Position numbers and translations under genes: made by a program. Shown in pieces: positions 16,974 to 24,768 of a stretch of 64,000 bases of DNA (within the stretch, counting starts at the first letter, position 1; every line of letters begins with the position of its first letter). Location of the stretch: positions 1-64,000 of the forward strand of contig CAYZGO010000001.1 in assembly GCA_964478075.1 (NCBI GenBank). The letters run 5' to 3'. This stretch comes from DAOUEX01 sp034430235 (GTDB lineage: Bacteria; Chloroflexota; Anaerolineae; UBA2200). The notes beneath the pieces are model-generated. The model searched no databases. It was not told where the DNA came from and worked only from the letters and a program-made list of their open reading frames with translations.

Positions 16974-17504
16974 CTACAGTCTCCTGCTGAAGTTCACCAG
17001 GGCACCGAAGAACTTCAGGTCAGTGGTCGCCGCCTTGGTGATGGACAGCTCCACGTGATACGCCTCGTTGTCAGCCAGGAAGGCCGGTGTAGTGATGGTC
17101 AACACGGCCTTCTGCTCATCAGCAGCGTACAGCAGCGCCTCTGTATGACTGCACGTCGTGGTCACCTCAGCAGCAGCAGGGATCGTCAGGTTCGCCTTCA
17201 GCGTGGTCTTGTACAGCTTCAGTGATGCCGCCGTCCCTGCCACGTCCAGGTCATAGTACACCTCGATCGACGTCACCTTCTGGCCACGATCTGACGCCGT
17301 CCTCGCCAGATGGTGAGGTATCGGGATGTACACTACCACGGCCTCCGCGCTGGTCTGCGGTGAGTGCAGCGACGGCAGGTTGGAACTTGCCTCCAACAGA
17401 AACGTGTCTGTCGCCGCGATCCCCTGACACATCATCGGCGCAATGAACACCGCACCATCAGTCTGGCCGGCTTCTTCCGTTACTTTGCTCGCTCTCACTT
17501 CCAT
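16974..17504 (-). CDS. Phage structural-type protein of unknown function
   Basis: The 176-residue product is beta-rich, with a segment VVVYIPIPHHLARTASDRGQ near residue 56 and a strand region ITSIEVYYDLDV-like after it. It ends in NFSRRL. There are no membrane segments or catalytic motifs. A good ribosome site (AGGGGTGAGAGC) precedes the ATG at 17504. It sits between a membrane-anchored fibre-like protein and the repeat gap. A virion surface or tail role is likely from context only. Confidence 0.55.
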   Translation of the reverse strand: MEVRASKVTEEAGQTDGAVFIAPMMCQGIAATDTFLLEASSNLPSLHSPQTSAEAVVVYIPIPHHLARTASDRGQKVTSIEVYYDLDVAGTAASLKLYKTTLKANLTIPAAAEVTTTCSHTEALLYAADEQKAVLTITTPAFLADNEAYHVELSITKAATTDLKFFGALVNFSRRL

Positions 17505-17546
17505 GCTCTCACCCCTCCCTTTGTCCTCAGGTCAAAGACCTAAGGG

Positions 17547-18206
17547 CTAGTTGTCGCTCAAAGCCAGCATGATCCAGTCTGTCTTGTTCCAAACGTAGAC
17601 ACAACTGTCGTACTGGCCCAACGTGATGTCACCTGCACTCTGAGTGTTCGCCGCATCCTTGATCATGATCGGGAATGTACCCATGTTCGTCAAGAACAGC
17701 AAGCTCCCACCCACAGTCGGACTCACTATCGCCGTGGTCGTCGAGGTCGTCACCCAGATCCCAGCGGTCAAAGGCACAAAGCTCTGTGTCACCGTGATGG
17801 TGTCGCCGTCGTACAGGGTCAACGTATCATCTTGAGACACCTGCAGCCAGGTTCCCACCAACCCCACACCAGTCACCGCCAGGCTGTCCACCGAAGCAAC
17901 GCCACTCGCAGTCACCGCAGCAAACGACGACGCCCCTGTCACGTGCAAGGTCTCGCCTATTGTCGCAAGACCCGCCACAGTCGCATCGTCACCGGCGATC
18001 ACGTCACCCACCGCTTCCAGGTCCCCACTACTGTACACGCTGCTAAAGTGCGACACACCAGCCACGTCTACCTTCAACTGCTCTGCCACTGGCCGCCACA
18101 CCAGCAACAGCAGCGCCACAACCAGGATCGCAATGATCACTGGCTGCAACACCTGCCACGCCACACCTTTGACACGCCTCCAGTCGATACCACTACTTCC
18201 AGCCAT
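17547..18206 (-). CDS. Membrane-anchored fibre-like phage protein
   Basis: The 219-residue product has a short N-terminal cytoplasmic part and one membrane segment (about 20-38, VIIAILVVALLLLVWRP). Short Val/Ala/Gly/Asp repeats follow (DVIAGDDATVAGLATIGETL and similar), of the kind found in tail-fibre stems, then a compact C-terminal domain. The ATG at 18206 lies just after the stop of the holin-like gene, with GGGAGCGGGTGAG as ribosome site. A membrane anchor on a fibre-like protein is unusual for a virion protein and hints at a host-cell or lysis role. Confidence 0.55.
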   Translation of the reverse strand: MAGSSGIDWRRVKGVAWQVLQPVIIAILVVALLLLVWRPVAEQLKVDVAGVSHFSSVYSSGDLEAVGDVIAGDDATVAGLATIGETLHVTGASSFAAVTASGVASVDSLAVTGVGLVGTWLQVSQDDTLTLYDGDTITVTQSFVPLTAGIWVTTSTTTAIVSPTVGGSLLFLTNMGTFPIMIKDAANTQSAGDITLGQYDSCVYVWNKTDWIMLALSDN

Positions 18207-18209
18207 AGC

Positions 18210-18485
18210 TCACCCGCTCCCTTTCCGGTTCAACACCGTCTTGCTGCCAACGTCGTACAAACCACATGCCACCAGACCCAGCAGCAGTCCAACCCACAGC
18301 GCGTTGTACCACGGCTCCACCAGCGGATAGATAGCAACCAGCTCGTTGCCCACACTGATGATCACCCCCAGTCCAAGCGCCACCACCGGCGCCCACCGCG
18401 TCGCCAGACCATACACCTTCAAAAGCTCGATCAAAGCGATGATCACCACAACCGCAGGCACACCAACAATCAACACGTCTTGCAC
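18210..18485 (-). CDS. Holin-like small membrane protein
   Basis: The 91-residue product (starting at the GTG at 18485, with AGGGAGGCTGAAG before it) has two or three hydrophobic helices (VLIVGVPAVVVIIALIELLK, WAPVVALGLGVIIS, ALWVGLLLGLVACGLYD). It ends in a short basic tail. Size and layout match phage holins, which form pores at the end of infection, but no lysin gene is near. An upstream in-frame GTG at 18530 would overlap the zinc-ribbon gene. Confidence 0.6.
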   Translation of the reverse strand: MQDVLIVGVPAVVVIIALIELLKVYGLATRWAPVVALGLGVIISVGNELVAIYPLVEPWYNALWVGLLLGLVACGLYDVGSKTVLNRKGSG

Positions 18486-18502
18486 CTTCAGCCTCCCTTG
18501 CT

Positions 18503-18655
18503 CTACTCTCTCGTCATCTCCGCCCCACACTCAGGGCACTTCAGCTCATAGCACGGCTCAGCCCTGACGTGACCCTCCCTGTGTCCACACTTCGGACACA
18601 CGCAGGACCCACCAGGACCAGCCGCTTTTGGACCGCCTTTCCTACCACGTCCCAC
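18503..18655 (-). CDS. Small zinc-ribbon protein, 50 residues
   Basis: A 50-residue open frame starts at GTG 18655 (ribosome site AGAGAGGTG) and ends at TAG 18503. The basic, Gly-rich N-terminus (GRGRKGGPKAAGPGG) is followed by two CxxC pairs: CPKCGH and CPECGA, with an extra CVC and a Cys between. This is a clear zinc-ribbon pattern. It lies 17 bp upstream of the holin-like gene and 109 bp after the capsid gene, on the same strand, so it is part of the operon. It could bind nucleic acid or act as a small transcription-linked factor; that role is inference. Confidence 0.7.
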   Translation of the reverse strand: MGRGRKGGPKAAGPGGSCVCPKCGHREGHVRAEPCYELKCPECGAEMTRE

Positions 18656-18764
18656 TTCAGCACCTCTCTTCGCTCAGCACACCACTACAGCTAGTGGCTA
18701 GGTGGTCTCGCTCGGATCAACTGCACCACTACAAGTAGTGGTGCACCACTCCGGATCACAACTC

Positions 18765-20978
18765 CTACGGGTTCGACTTGTAGAGAGGTCGATAGTCACC
18801 CACACCCACCGCCACGATGAAGCGGGCCTTGATCCGCATCTCGTCATTGGTGAACATGCTGCCTATCGTTTCTTCCCCAGAGATGAACACCTCGGGCGCC
18901 CTGCCAAACCGGTATCCAATCACGATCCCAGGCCACACTCGCGGGTCAGCTACTGCACCCCACCTGGTAGCGTTGGTCCACAGAGGCACGGCCACCACAC
19001 GAGAAGAACCAGCCCTTACGTTTGCATCGTTGTCACCAGTGCCAGGCTCGCCCTCACTCTGCATGATTGTCAGTGCCGTCTTCTCCAGCTCGATGGGCAC
19101 CAGCAGATACGCCGGCCTGATCCCCATTCGCTTAGAGCTCGTGGCCTCCGCCATCTTGTACATCGACTGGATACAAGCATCCCAGCTCGACGCGGTCAGT
19201 GCAGCCGACCCCAGGTTCCCGTAGGTCGCACTGAACAGGTACAGCACCGCCTGGCTCGACGGCCAGTACGGTCCAACACCGCTGTTGTCAGTGAACAGCG
19301 CTGACACCAGAGAGCCCAGGGTCCGGTAGCCAGCTATTGCCAGCTTCCTCGGTATCGCTCGGAAACTCCGGGTCTCGTCCTTGTCCATCATCTCCAGCGT
19401 CACCCCTACGTAGCCGCCCTTCTTCACGAAGTCAGCGGTCTCTTCGGCGTCGCTCCACGATAGCTCTGCATACGCAGCGCCTTCAGCCACGGTCGGCAGG
19501 TCCACAAACCCACCCAACGTGATCAAGGTGATCTGTTTCATGCTGGTGAAGCTTTCCTCACTGGCGACGAACTCCCACCACCGAAACACGCTGTTGAAGT
19601 AGTCCAGGATCACCTTGTTGAACGCGTTCTTGACCAGTGAGGTCATGGTCGCTGTAGTCACGTTGGCCAGCGCTACCCGCTCTTTGTCAAAACTGCCCAC
19701 AAAGTTATAGTCGCCGGTCAACATCAGGTACAGCTCCCGAATCCCACTGATCGGAGCCACGCCCTGCAGCAGCTCACTCTTCGGCTTCAGCCCGACGAGC
19801 TGATCCATCACCGCCTGCAGTCTGTCCGCTTCGCCCAGGGTCACTTGCCACCGCGGCTGACCCACACCACGCACTTGCGTGCCAGTCGCAGCCACACTCG
19901 CAGCCCAGGCCGCCTGCAGCGCCTCGACCTCCGCGTCCAGCCCATCCACGCTGAACATCCCCCCGCCGTACTTCGTGCGAAGCATCGTCTGCATCGCCTC
20001 TGGCAGGTTCGACTTCTCCAGCCGCATGCTCAGCAAGTTCTCGCTCAGCGCCGACAGGACAGCCGGGTCAATCTGCGCATTTCGCAGAAAACCGCCTTGC
20101 ACAGCCGCCCCTGCCGAAGGTGCAGAGCCAGCTGCCTGCGTCTGCACAGTTCCCGGCTCAATCACCGCCACCGGCGGCACGGCCAGGTTACCGGCATGCA
20201 CAGCTTTCGCAGGCGCCTTCGGTCCAGCCACTACTCCCGAAGCTACAACGCCACCGCCACCGAGAGGCTTCGGCGGGTCCTCATTCACCAACCGCCCGCC
20301 TCCCCCCACTGGCGCACCCTTCTGCATCATCTCCGCCTTCTCCACGTCGTTCAGACCATCCCAGACGATCTGATCAACGAGCGGAGGCTTCTCCAACTTC
20401 AACATGCTACCCTCCTCTTGTTGTTGATTAAGAGCACGGATAAACTCACCACCCCGTGCAGGATCGAACACCGCATCCACGCTCACCACTCGACTGATAC
20501 TCACCACCTCCCTGTTTTGCACCTTGACGTCCACCACTGCACTCAATCCCACTCTCGGCGTCTCTCTACCCGCCGCCTTATCTGCCAGATACTGGTCCAC
20601 CATCGCAGTGAACCACCCTTCATCGGCACCCGGATAAACCCGCAGCGTTCCGTTGATCCCCTCGCTCGCCGGCGCGTAGTAACACCCCTCCAGCACGCCC
20701 AGTACGCCACGCAAGCTCCGGTTGCCAGTCATGCTCCACATCTCCGCCAGTTGAGCGTGATCAACAAACACAGTCACGCCCTCGAACAGAGGAAGCGCCA
20801 CCTCTACCACCAGAGCGCTGTACTCCAACCCGTTCGCCTGGCCAGCCGTCATCGCTACAACTTCGTATCGCCGCCCAATGGAGCTCCCACCAAAGTCACC
20901 CTGTAGAGTTACGCGTCGCCCCTCTGCCCCATGCAAAGCTCGCCCCTCTGCGGCATCCAAACCCTGATTCTCCCCCAT
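18765..20978 (-). CDS. Phage prohead protease fused to major capsid protein
   Basis: The 737-residue product starts at ATG 20978 (ribosome site GCGGAGGTTGGG). Residues ~1-200 resemble a phage maturation protease: VFVDHAQ gives a candidate catalytic His and RVGLSAVVD a candidate Ser. A Pro/Gly/Ala-rich scaffold-like linker follows (about 230-315). The last ~400 residues look like an HK97-type major capsid protein, with a helical N-arm, FNKVILDYFNSVFRWWEFV, then ALFTDNSG and AYLLVPIELEKTALTIM. Such fusions allow self-assembly with internal proteolysis. A start at 21041 is possible but lacks a ribosome site. The 137-bp gap to the portal gene is the largest in the head module. Confidence 0.8.
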   Translation of the reverse strand: MGENQGLDAAEGRALHGAEGRRVTLQGDFGGSSIGRRYEVVAMTAGQANGLEYSALVVEVALPLFEGVTVFVDHAQLAEMWSMTGNRSLRGVLGVLEGCYYAPASEGINGTLRVYPGADEGWFTAMVDQYLADKAAGRETPRVGLSAVVDVKVQNREVVSISRVVSVDAVFDPARGGEFIRALNQQQEEGSMLKLEKPPLVDQIVWDGLNDVEKAEMMQKGAPVGGGGRLVNEDPPKPLGGGGVVASGVVAGPKAPAKAVHAGNLAVPPVAVIEPGTVQTQAAGSAPSAGAAVQGGFLRNAQIDPAVLSALSENLLSMRLEKSNLPEAMQTMLRTKYGGGMFSVDGLDAEVEALQAAWAASVAATGTQVRGVGQPRWQVTLGEADRLQAVMDQLVGLKPKSELLQGVAPISGIRELYLMLTGDYNFVGSFDKERVALANVTTATMTSLVKNAFNKVILDYFNSVFRWWEFVASEESFTSMKQITLITLGGFVDLPTVAEGAAYAELSWSDAEETADFVKKGGYVGVTLEMMDKDETRSFRAIPRKLAIAGYRTLGSLVSALFTDNSGVGPYWPSSQAVLYLFSATYGNLGSAALTASSWDACIQSMYKMAEATSSKRMGIRPAYLLVPIELEKTALTIMQSEGEPGTGDNDANVRAGSSRVVAVPLWTNATRWGAVADPRVWPGIVIGYRFGRAPEVFISGEETIGSMFTNDEMRIKARFIVAVGVGDYRPLYKSNP

Positions 20979-21115
20979 CCCAACCTCCGCTACACTCCAG
21001 CGCCCGCCAAACTTCCAGCGGGCACCACCCGCTCTCTCCACCGTTCAAATCCCGCCCTTATCCTGTCAATCCTGTCCGTCACACCCCGCCCTTATCCTGC
21101 CGAAGGTCCTGTCCG

Positions 21116-22507
21116 TCACAAGCCAGCACCCGTCACAGACCCGATCGGCCGGCCTCTTTCGTCGCCCCGCAAACCATCATCGCCGACCTCATCCTCATCG
21201 CCACCAACCAGCTTGGCCGGCCCTTCTCTCTTCAGCCGCTCCAGCACTGTACCCACGTCCACAAACTCACCTGCAAACTTCAGCGCCATCCCGATCGCAC
21301 TCTCTCGATCGATCCAGCCGTACTGAGCCATGGTGTCAAGAGCCCTCGTGATCAGCAGCGCAGATCTCGCCATCTGCTCATTGTCTCGCTTCGTGATGTC
21401 AGGAAATACCGCTCTCAGCCCCAACCCGCTCAGCCGCCGTCCCCGACCTCGAGCATTCGCACGCTTCACCGCCACGGTCAGCATGTCCACCAGCATCCAA
21501 CCAAAGAACAATTGCCTGCGATAATAGTGCCTGAACGTAGGATCGCCCATCTCCGCCGCCGTCGCCTTCGTCGCACTTTCACCCTCAGAGAGAAAGTGCA
21601 GAGGTACGCCCGCACCAGCAGCTGTCATCAGCCGGATCGCCTTCCCGTCCTCTTTCGCGTCCCACGCCTCGATCTTAGGCGACACTGCCTGCCACGTCTC
21701 ACTGTCATCGTGCACGATAATCGACCCTGGCTCAGGCGCCGTCTTGTACTTGAAACGCTTCTTCCGCACTGTGTCACCGCGCCCTGGCCGGCCAGAAATT
21801 GTCACGTCCCACATGAAGGCCGTCTTGTACTTGTTCAGCCGCACTCTGTTCAGCAGCCAGTCACTGTAGCGCTTCAGCCAGGGCAGGATCGGAGTTAGAT
21901 CTCCGTCACCACGCACGCACCCAACTGGCCGGTTAATCGTGTAGTGCAGCATCACCTGGTCCGCATCTGGTCCCACAGCCGCCGCTGGCCACCACTTCCC
22001 GTCTAGCTCGTTCACCTTCATCTGCCGGTAGCGCAGCTCACGCTCCAGATCGTCATCGTCCGTGTCAACGCAGTCTATCTGCACGGCCGGCACTGCCCGC
22101 ACGAAAGACGCCCCACTAACCTTGTCCGTGCCCAACACGATGAACAACTCACCAGCCCGGGTCAGCTCATCGCACCACTGGTAGCACCGCAGCCCCATCC
22201 CGTTCAGCTTCCAGAATTCGTCCACAAACTTCTGCACCCATGAGTTGCTGCTCTGCAGGTAGATCCCCGAGCCCACCACGTAGTCCGTGCACAAAGCACA
22301 AATGCGCCGAGCCAGCGGATTCGTCCGCCAAGCCTCAAGCGCATCGTCGAGATCCCCCTTCAGTTCCATCCAGTCACGGTCGAGGCTGGCTCCAGCCCCG
22401 CCGATCTGTGACCACCACTTGTCATCGATGACCTTCACGGCCTGTGCTACACGGTCCTCGATGACATCCCCGAACAGACGTTCTGCTACCCTACTACGCA
22501 AGGTCAT
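21116..22507 (-). CDS. Phage portal protein
   Basis: The 463-residue product has the length and layout of HK97/lambda-type portal proteins, the dodecameric ring through which DNA enters the capsid. Visible features are WRTNPLARRICALCTDYVVG near residue 60, the helix-strand region around LFIVLGTDK, and the TAAGAGVPLHFLSEGE motif near residue 300. A YRRQLFFGWMLVD helix and an acidic C-terminus follow. Its ATG overlaps the stop of the upstream small membrane-protein gene (ATGA). The next gene is the protease-capsid fusion, the usual order. No terminase gene is present upstream. Confidence 0.85.
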   Translation of the reverse strand: MTLRSRVAERLFGDVIEDRVAQAVKVIDDKWWSQIGGAGASLDRDWMELKGDLDDALEAWRTNPLARRICALCTDYVVGSGIYLQSSNSWVQKFVDEFWKLNGMGLRCYQWCDELTRAGELFIVLGTDKVSGASFVRAVPAVQIDCVDTDDDDLERELRYRQMKVNELDGKWWPAAAVGPDADQVMLHYTINRPVGCVRGDGDLTPILPWLKRYSDWLLNRVRLNKYKTAFMWDVTISGRPGRGDTVRKKRFKYKTAPEPGSIIVHDDSETWQAVSPKIEAWDAKEDGKAIRLMTAAGAGVPLHFLSEGESATKATAAEMGDPTFRHYYRRQLFFGWMLVDMLTVAVKRANARGRGRRLSGLGLRAVFPDITKRDNEQMARSALLITRALDTMAQYGWIDRESAIGMALKFAGEFVDVGTVLERLKREGPAKLVGGDEDEVGDDGLRGDERGRPIGSVTGAGL

Positions 22508-22755
22508 TCCAACCCCGCAAATCTAAGCACTGTCGCTATGATTGCAGTCCCAACACCGCCAACAATCAACCGCCGTATCCACCTCAGTTCACCCTTGATC
22601 TCCTCCAGGTCAGCCGCTACCCCGTCCAGCACTTCCCTGGTCACCACGCCAAACACACACCCTGGCGTCTGATCCACCCCGTCTACCTTCCGATCCTCAC
22701 GCTTCATCTTCCGGTACACTCGGATCGCCTTCCGCAGATCAGCTTCAGCCGTCAA
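22504..22755 (-). CDS. XhlA-like small membrane protein
   Basis: Starting at the TTG at 22755 (ribosome site GGGGAGGAAC), the 83-residue product has a charged helix (DLRKAIRVYRKMKRED). A coiled-coil segment (AADLEEIKGELRWIRRL) and one C-terminal membrane helix (IVGGVGTAIIATVLRF) follow. This is the layout of XhlA-type phage proteins, which assist holins. The start overlaps the upstream gene and the end overlaps the portal gene. Frames extending further upstream to 22866 would overlap the previous gene by 120 bp. Confidence 0.5.
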   Translation of the reverse strand: MTAEADLRKAIRVYRKMKREDRKVDGVDQTPGCVFGVVTREVLDGVAADLEEIKGELRWIRRLIVGGVGTAIIATVLRFAGLE

Positions 22756-23092
22756 TCCCAAGTTCCTCCCCGATCTCTCGCAGAGCCACCGCAAACGCAG
22801 CAGCCAACGAGTCACCAGTCTCGCCAGCGAGCACCCGCTCGGTGCGCAGCGCACGGCAGATGGCATCCACCCCCTGACGTATCAGCGGCAGCGCCTTGAC
22901 CGGATCCTCTTCGCCAATGCACTCCATCACGCGGCGGATCATAACGCGCATCACCGCCACCTCCATCTCCATAGAGCGCTGCGGCGACTCCAACTGGCGT
23001 GCGATCTCGGCCAGCTCCTCAGCGCTGAAAACGCTGGCGTAGAAACTATGCAGTGCCTTCTCATCCTGGCCTTGCTGCAAGCGATCAGCCAT
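22745..23092 (-). CDS. First gene of the capsid operon, 115-residue helical protein of unknown function
   Basis: The product (from the ATG at 23092, ribosome site GGGAGG) is almost all helical: FYASVFSAEELAEIARQLE, then MEMEVAVMRVMIRRVMEC, then helices to DSLAAAFAVALREIGEELG. It has no membrane segment. Similar small helical proteins sit ahead of packaging and portal genes in phages, but I cannot assign it to a family. It lies ~50 bp after the leader terminator, so its expression would depend on read-through. Confidence 0.55.
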   Translation of the reverse strand: MADRLQQGQDEKALHSFYASVFSAEELAEIARQLESPQRSMEMEVAVMRVMIRRVMECIGEEDPVKALPLIRQGVDAICRALRTERVLAGETGDSLAAAFAVALREIGEELGIDG

Positions 23093-23144
23093 GGCTCTGC
23101 CTCCCAAGTGCCATCACCGCACAACTGTGTGCAGGTAAAAAGAA

Positions 23145-23178
23145 AACGGTGCTCGCCACCTTTAGTGGTGAGCACCGT
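23145..23178 (-). terminator. Intrinsic terminator in the leader of the phage operon
   Basis: On the minus strand ACGGTGCTC and GAGCACCGT, extended by CCAC/GTGG, form a stem of about 13 bp with one mismatch, followed by TTTTCTTTTT. It lies between the operon promoter and the first gene, so it acts as an attenuator or ends a ~130-nt leader RNA. Confidence 0.8.
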
Positions 23179-23279
23179 TCACGGGCTCTATTCGGACAAC
23201 CGCGCCTCGCCGAACAGATGGCGAGACTTCGCCTTCTTCCAGGCAAGTACCCTACCTCCATATATATTTTAGTGATACT

Positions 23280-23308
23280 ATCATACCACAGAATTGTATT
23301 CTTGTCAA
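23280..23308 (-). promoter_or_regulatory. Promoter of the phage-derived operon
   Basis: On the minus strand TTGACA (23303-23308), a 17-bp spacer ending TGTGG, and TATGAT (23280-23285). This is the only good promoter for the capsid operon. Confidence 0.8.
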
Positions 23309-23864
23309 ATCACGCGGACACCGCACCAGCACCTCTCACTTCTCTGCGGGTGATGAATCTCGGCGGTTGCCGGGTCATCCAGGCCGAGCCCGCCTCGCGC
23401 AGCCATCGCACTGCCACGAACAGACGCTGCTCGCGTGTTCACCCAGCACCGGCGCTTCAGGCCAGTGCTGGCCCCCTCACAAGCTCGTGTCCACGTCGGC
23501 CAACGAAAAACGCCAATGACCCGAGGCGCACTCACGCCCCAGGCAACTGGCGCTTCATCCGTTCGGTCTTATACAACCCGCGCTGGCGGGCCGCATCAGC
23601 GTCGTTTGTGGCTGAGTCCTGCATCCATGCGCTCTCCCCACTATTCGGGCACGACTCGCCCTCCTCCAGCGAGAGTTTCGATGTTTTTCACTCACATCGT
23701 CCACACGGTTGCCGTTGTCAATCAGTTTTGGTATCAGCCGGACCCTCCCGCACGTTCCATAACGTGCGGGAGGGTAGAACCAGCGTAGGATCGCACTTAT
23801 GAACCTTAGCTCAAGAGGCAGCATCTCTTGGCTCAATCCCAAGAGGCTGCGGACACAGAAACTA
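23309..23864. other. Intergenic region between the phage operon and the RRM gene
   Basis: I see no gene in these ~550 bp. It holds a copy of the palindrome family CACCGGCGCTTCAGGCC (23444-23470) and the perfect inverted repeat at 23742-23775. A hairpin with stems CTCTTGG and CCAAGAG, extended by GCAGC and GCTGC (about 23817-23850), probably ends the RRM transcript. Confidence 0.5.
23742..23775. repeat. Perfect 15-bp inverted repeat
   Basis: ACCCTCCCGCACGTT and its exact complement flank CCAT. There is no T-run on either side, so it is not a clear terminator. Confidence 0.85.
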
Positions 23865-24164
23865 CTAGCGCCGCCTTCCGCCGCTGCGGTCGTCGTAGCC
23901 ACCATCTCGGTCTCGCCGCGGTGGGCGAGCTTCGGCCACGGTGATCTGGCGGCCGTCAACTTCCTGGCCGTTCAGTTTGGTGATGGCCTCTTGTGCTAGC
24001 TCTTCAGTCTCCATCTCCACGAAACCAAAGCCCTTCGAGCGGTTGCTCATGCGGTCGGTGATGATGGTTGAAGAAACAACCTCTCCCACAGCAGCGAACA
24101 GGTCACGCAGAGTCTCTGCAGTAACAGTGTAACTGAGGTTTCCGACGTACAATTTCTTGTTCAT
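23865..24164 (-). CDS. RNA-binding protein with one RRM domain
   Basis: The 99-residue product is a single RRM domain with a short Arg/Gly/Asp-rich tail, like the cold-inducible Rbp proteins of cyanobacteria and other bacteria. RNP2 is LYVGNL at residues 4-9 and RNP1 is KGFGFVEM near 45-52, both with the aromatic residues needed to stack on RNA. The start MNKKLYVG at 24164 has AAAGGA at good spacing; the ATG two codons upstream is too close. It lies directly downstream of a cold-shock protein gene on the same strand, separated by a terminator. Both probably act on RNA at low temperature. Confidence 0.93.
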   Translation of the reverse strand: MNKKLYVGNLSYTVTAETLRDLFAAVGEVVSSTIITDRMSNRSKGFGFVEMETEELAQEAITKLNGQEVDGRQITVAEARPPRRDRDGGYDDRSGGRRR

Positions 24165-24184
24165 GTCCATCCTTTCAATTTAGT

Positions 24185-24222
24185 GAAAAAGGCGTTCTGG
24201 GCTAGTCCACAGCGCCTTTTTC
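24185..24222. terminator. Bidirectional terminator between cold-shock and RRM genes
   Basis: GAAAAAGGCG (24185-24194) pairs with CGCCTTTTTC (24213-24222) around an 18-nt loop. Read on the minus strand it ends the cold-shock transcript. Confidence 0.8.
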
Positions 24223-24237
24223 GTAGCGTTGTCTCAA

Positions 24238-24447
24238 CTAGCAGAGGACGACATTCGTCGCCTGTGGCCCCTTGGGGCCGTCTTCGACGCTGAATTCAAC
24301 CCGCTGGCCTTCTTCCAGTTGACGAAAACCTTCCGCCTGTATCTCCGAGTGGTGCACGAAGACGTCGTCGCCCTCCTCACGAGAGATAAAGCCGTAGCCC
24401 TTGCCACTGTTGAACCACTTCACAGTGCCCGTAATGCGTTCACTCAC
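24238..24447 (-). CDS. Cold-shock protein (CspA family)
   Basis: The 69-residue product is a full cold-shock domain. RNP1 is GKGYGFISRE near residue 15, and the second motif is DVFVHHSEI near 28. The end is GPKGPQATNV, as in most CspA proteins. It binds single-stranded nucleic acids and loosens RNA structure. The GTG at 24447 follows AAGGAGTATCCGACT; a longer in-frame reading upstream is leader sequence. The leader of ~140 nt is typical of cold-shock mRNAs, whose structure often controls translation. Confidence 0.95.
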   Translation of the reverse strand: MSERITGTVKWFNSGKGYGFISREEGDDVFVHHSEIQAEGFRQLEEGQRVEFSVEDGPKGPQATNVVLC

Positions 24448-24591
24448 AGTCGGATACTCCTTCCTTTCGTTGATTTGTAGAACGGAAAGTGCACCCAACG
24501 AGCACACATAAGAAACGCCTAGGCTGTGTAAGCCTCGGCAAACGCACTTACGAGCCAGTTCAGGTACCTCTTTCGTTCTATTGCTGCGCAC

Positions 24592-24620
24592 AGTGTAGCA
24601 CATAATCAGGGATCAGTCAA
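24592..24620 (-). promoter_or_regulatory. Promoter of the cold-shock gene
   Basis: On the minus strand TTGACT (24615-24620), a 17-bp spacer and TACACT (24592-24597). The predicted transcript has a leader of roughly 140 nt (24448-24585) that contains an inverted repeat around 24513-24540. Confidence 0.65.
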
Positions 24621-24768
24621 ATCACTTCGGAGCGTTGAAAAGCAGCTCGCCTAGCCATTATGCCGTGGAGAAGCGAAGAACTAGACTCCTTCACTCGGAC
24701 GAAGAGACGCTTGCTACCCTTTGGCACCCTGGGCGTGGAGCCGTCTACCCGATAAAAGAACTTCCTCA

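Larger units (their letters stand above)
15422..23308 (-). mobile_element. Phage-derived capsid operon (prophage remnant or domesticated element)
   Basis: Twelve or so genes on the minus strand run from a promoter at 23280-23308 to a terminator at 15311-15345. The first genes encode a 115-residue unknown and an XhlA-like membrane protein. Portal, protease-capsid fusion, zinc-ribbon, holin-like and membrane-anchored fibre-like proteins follow, and then a structural protein, two small proteins and a connector-like protein. Several genes overlap by 4-11 bp, so the unit is cotranslated. Terminase, tail, lysis enzyme, integrase, repressor and replication genes are absent, and I see no att repeats or tRNA gene. 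It could be a decayed prophage, the end of a larger one split by rearrangement, or a retained particle-forming operon. Confidence 0.8.

Noticed and set aside
21512..21898. Plus-strand ORFs antisense to the phage operon, such as 21512-21898 and 19845-20906
   Set aside because: High GC content leaves long antisense frames open. These have no recognisable motifs and face well-supported genes.
15422..23308. Gene transfer agent
   Set aside because: A capsid-portal set without terminase and tail genes is too incomplete to support this.
23053..23802. 249-codon plus-strand ORF in the intergenic region before the RRM gene
   Set aside because: It runs through the phage promoter, terminator and palindromes and has no ribosome site or domain.
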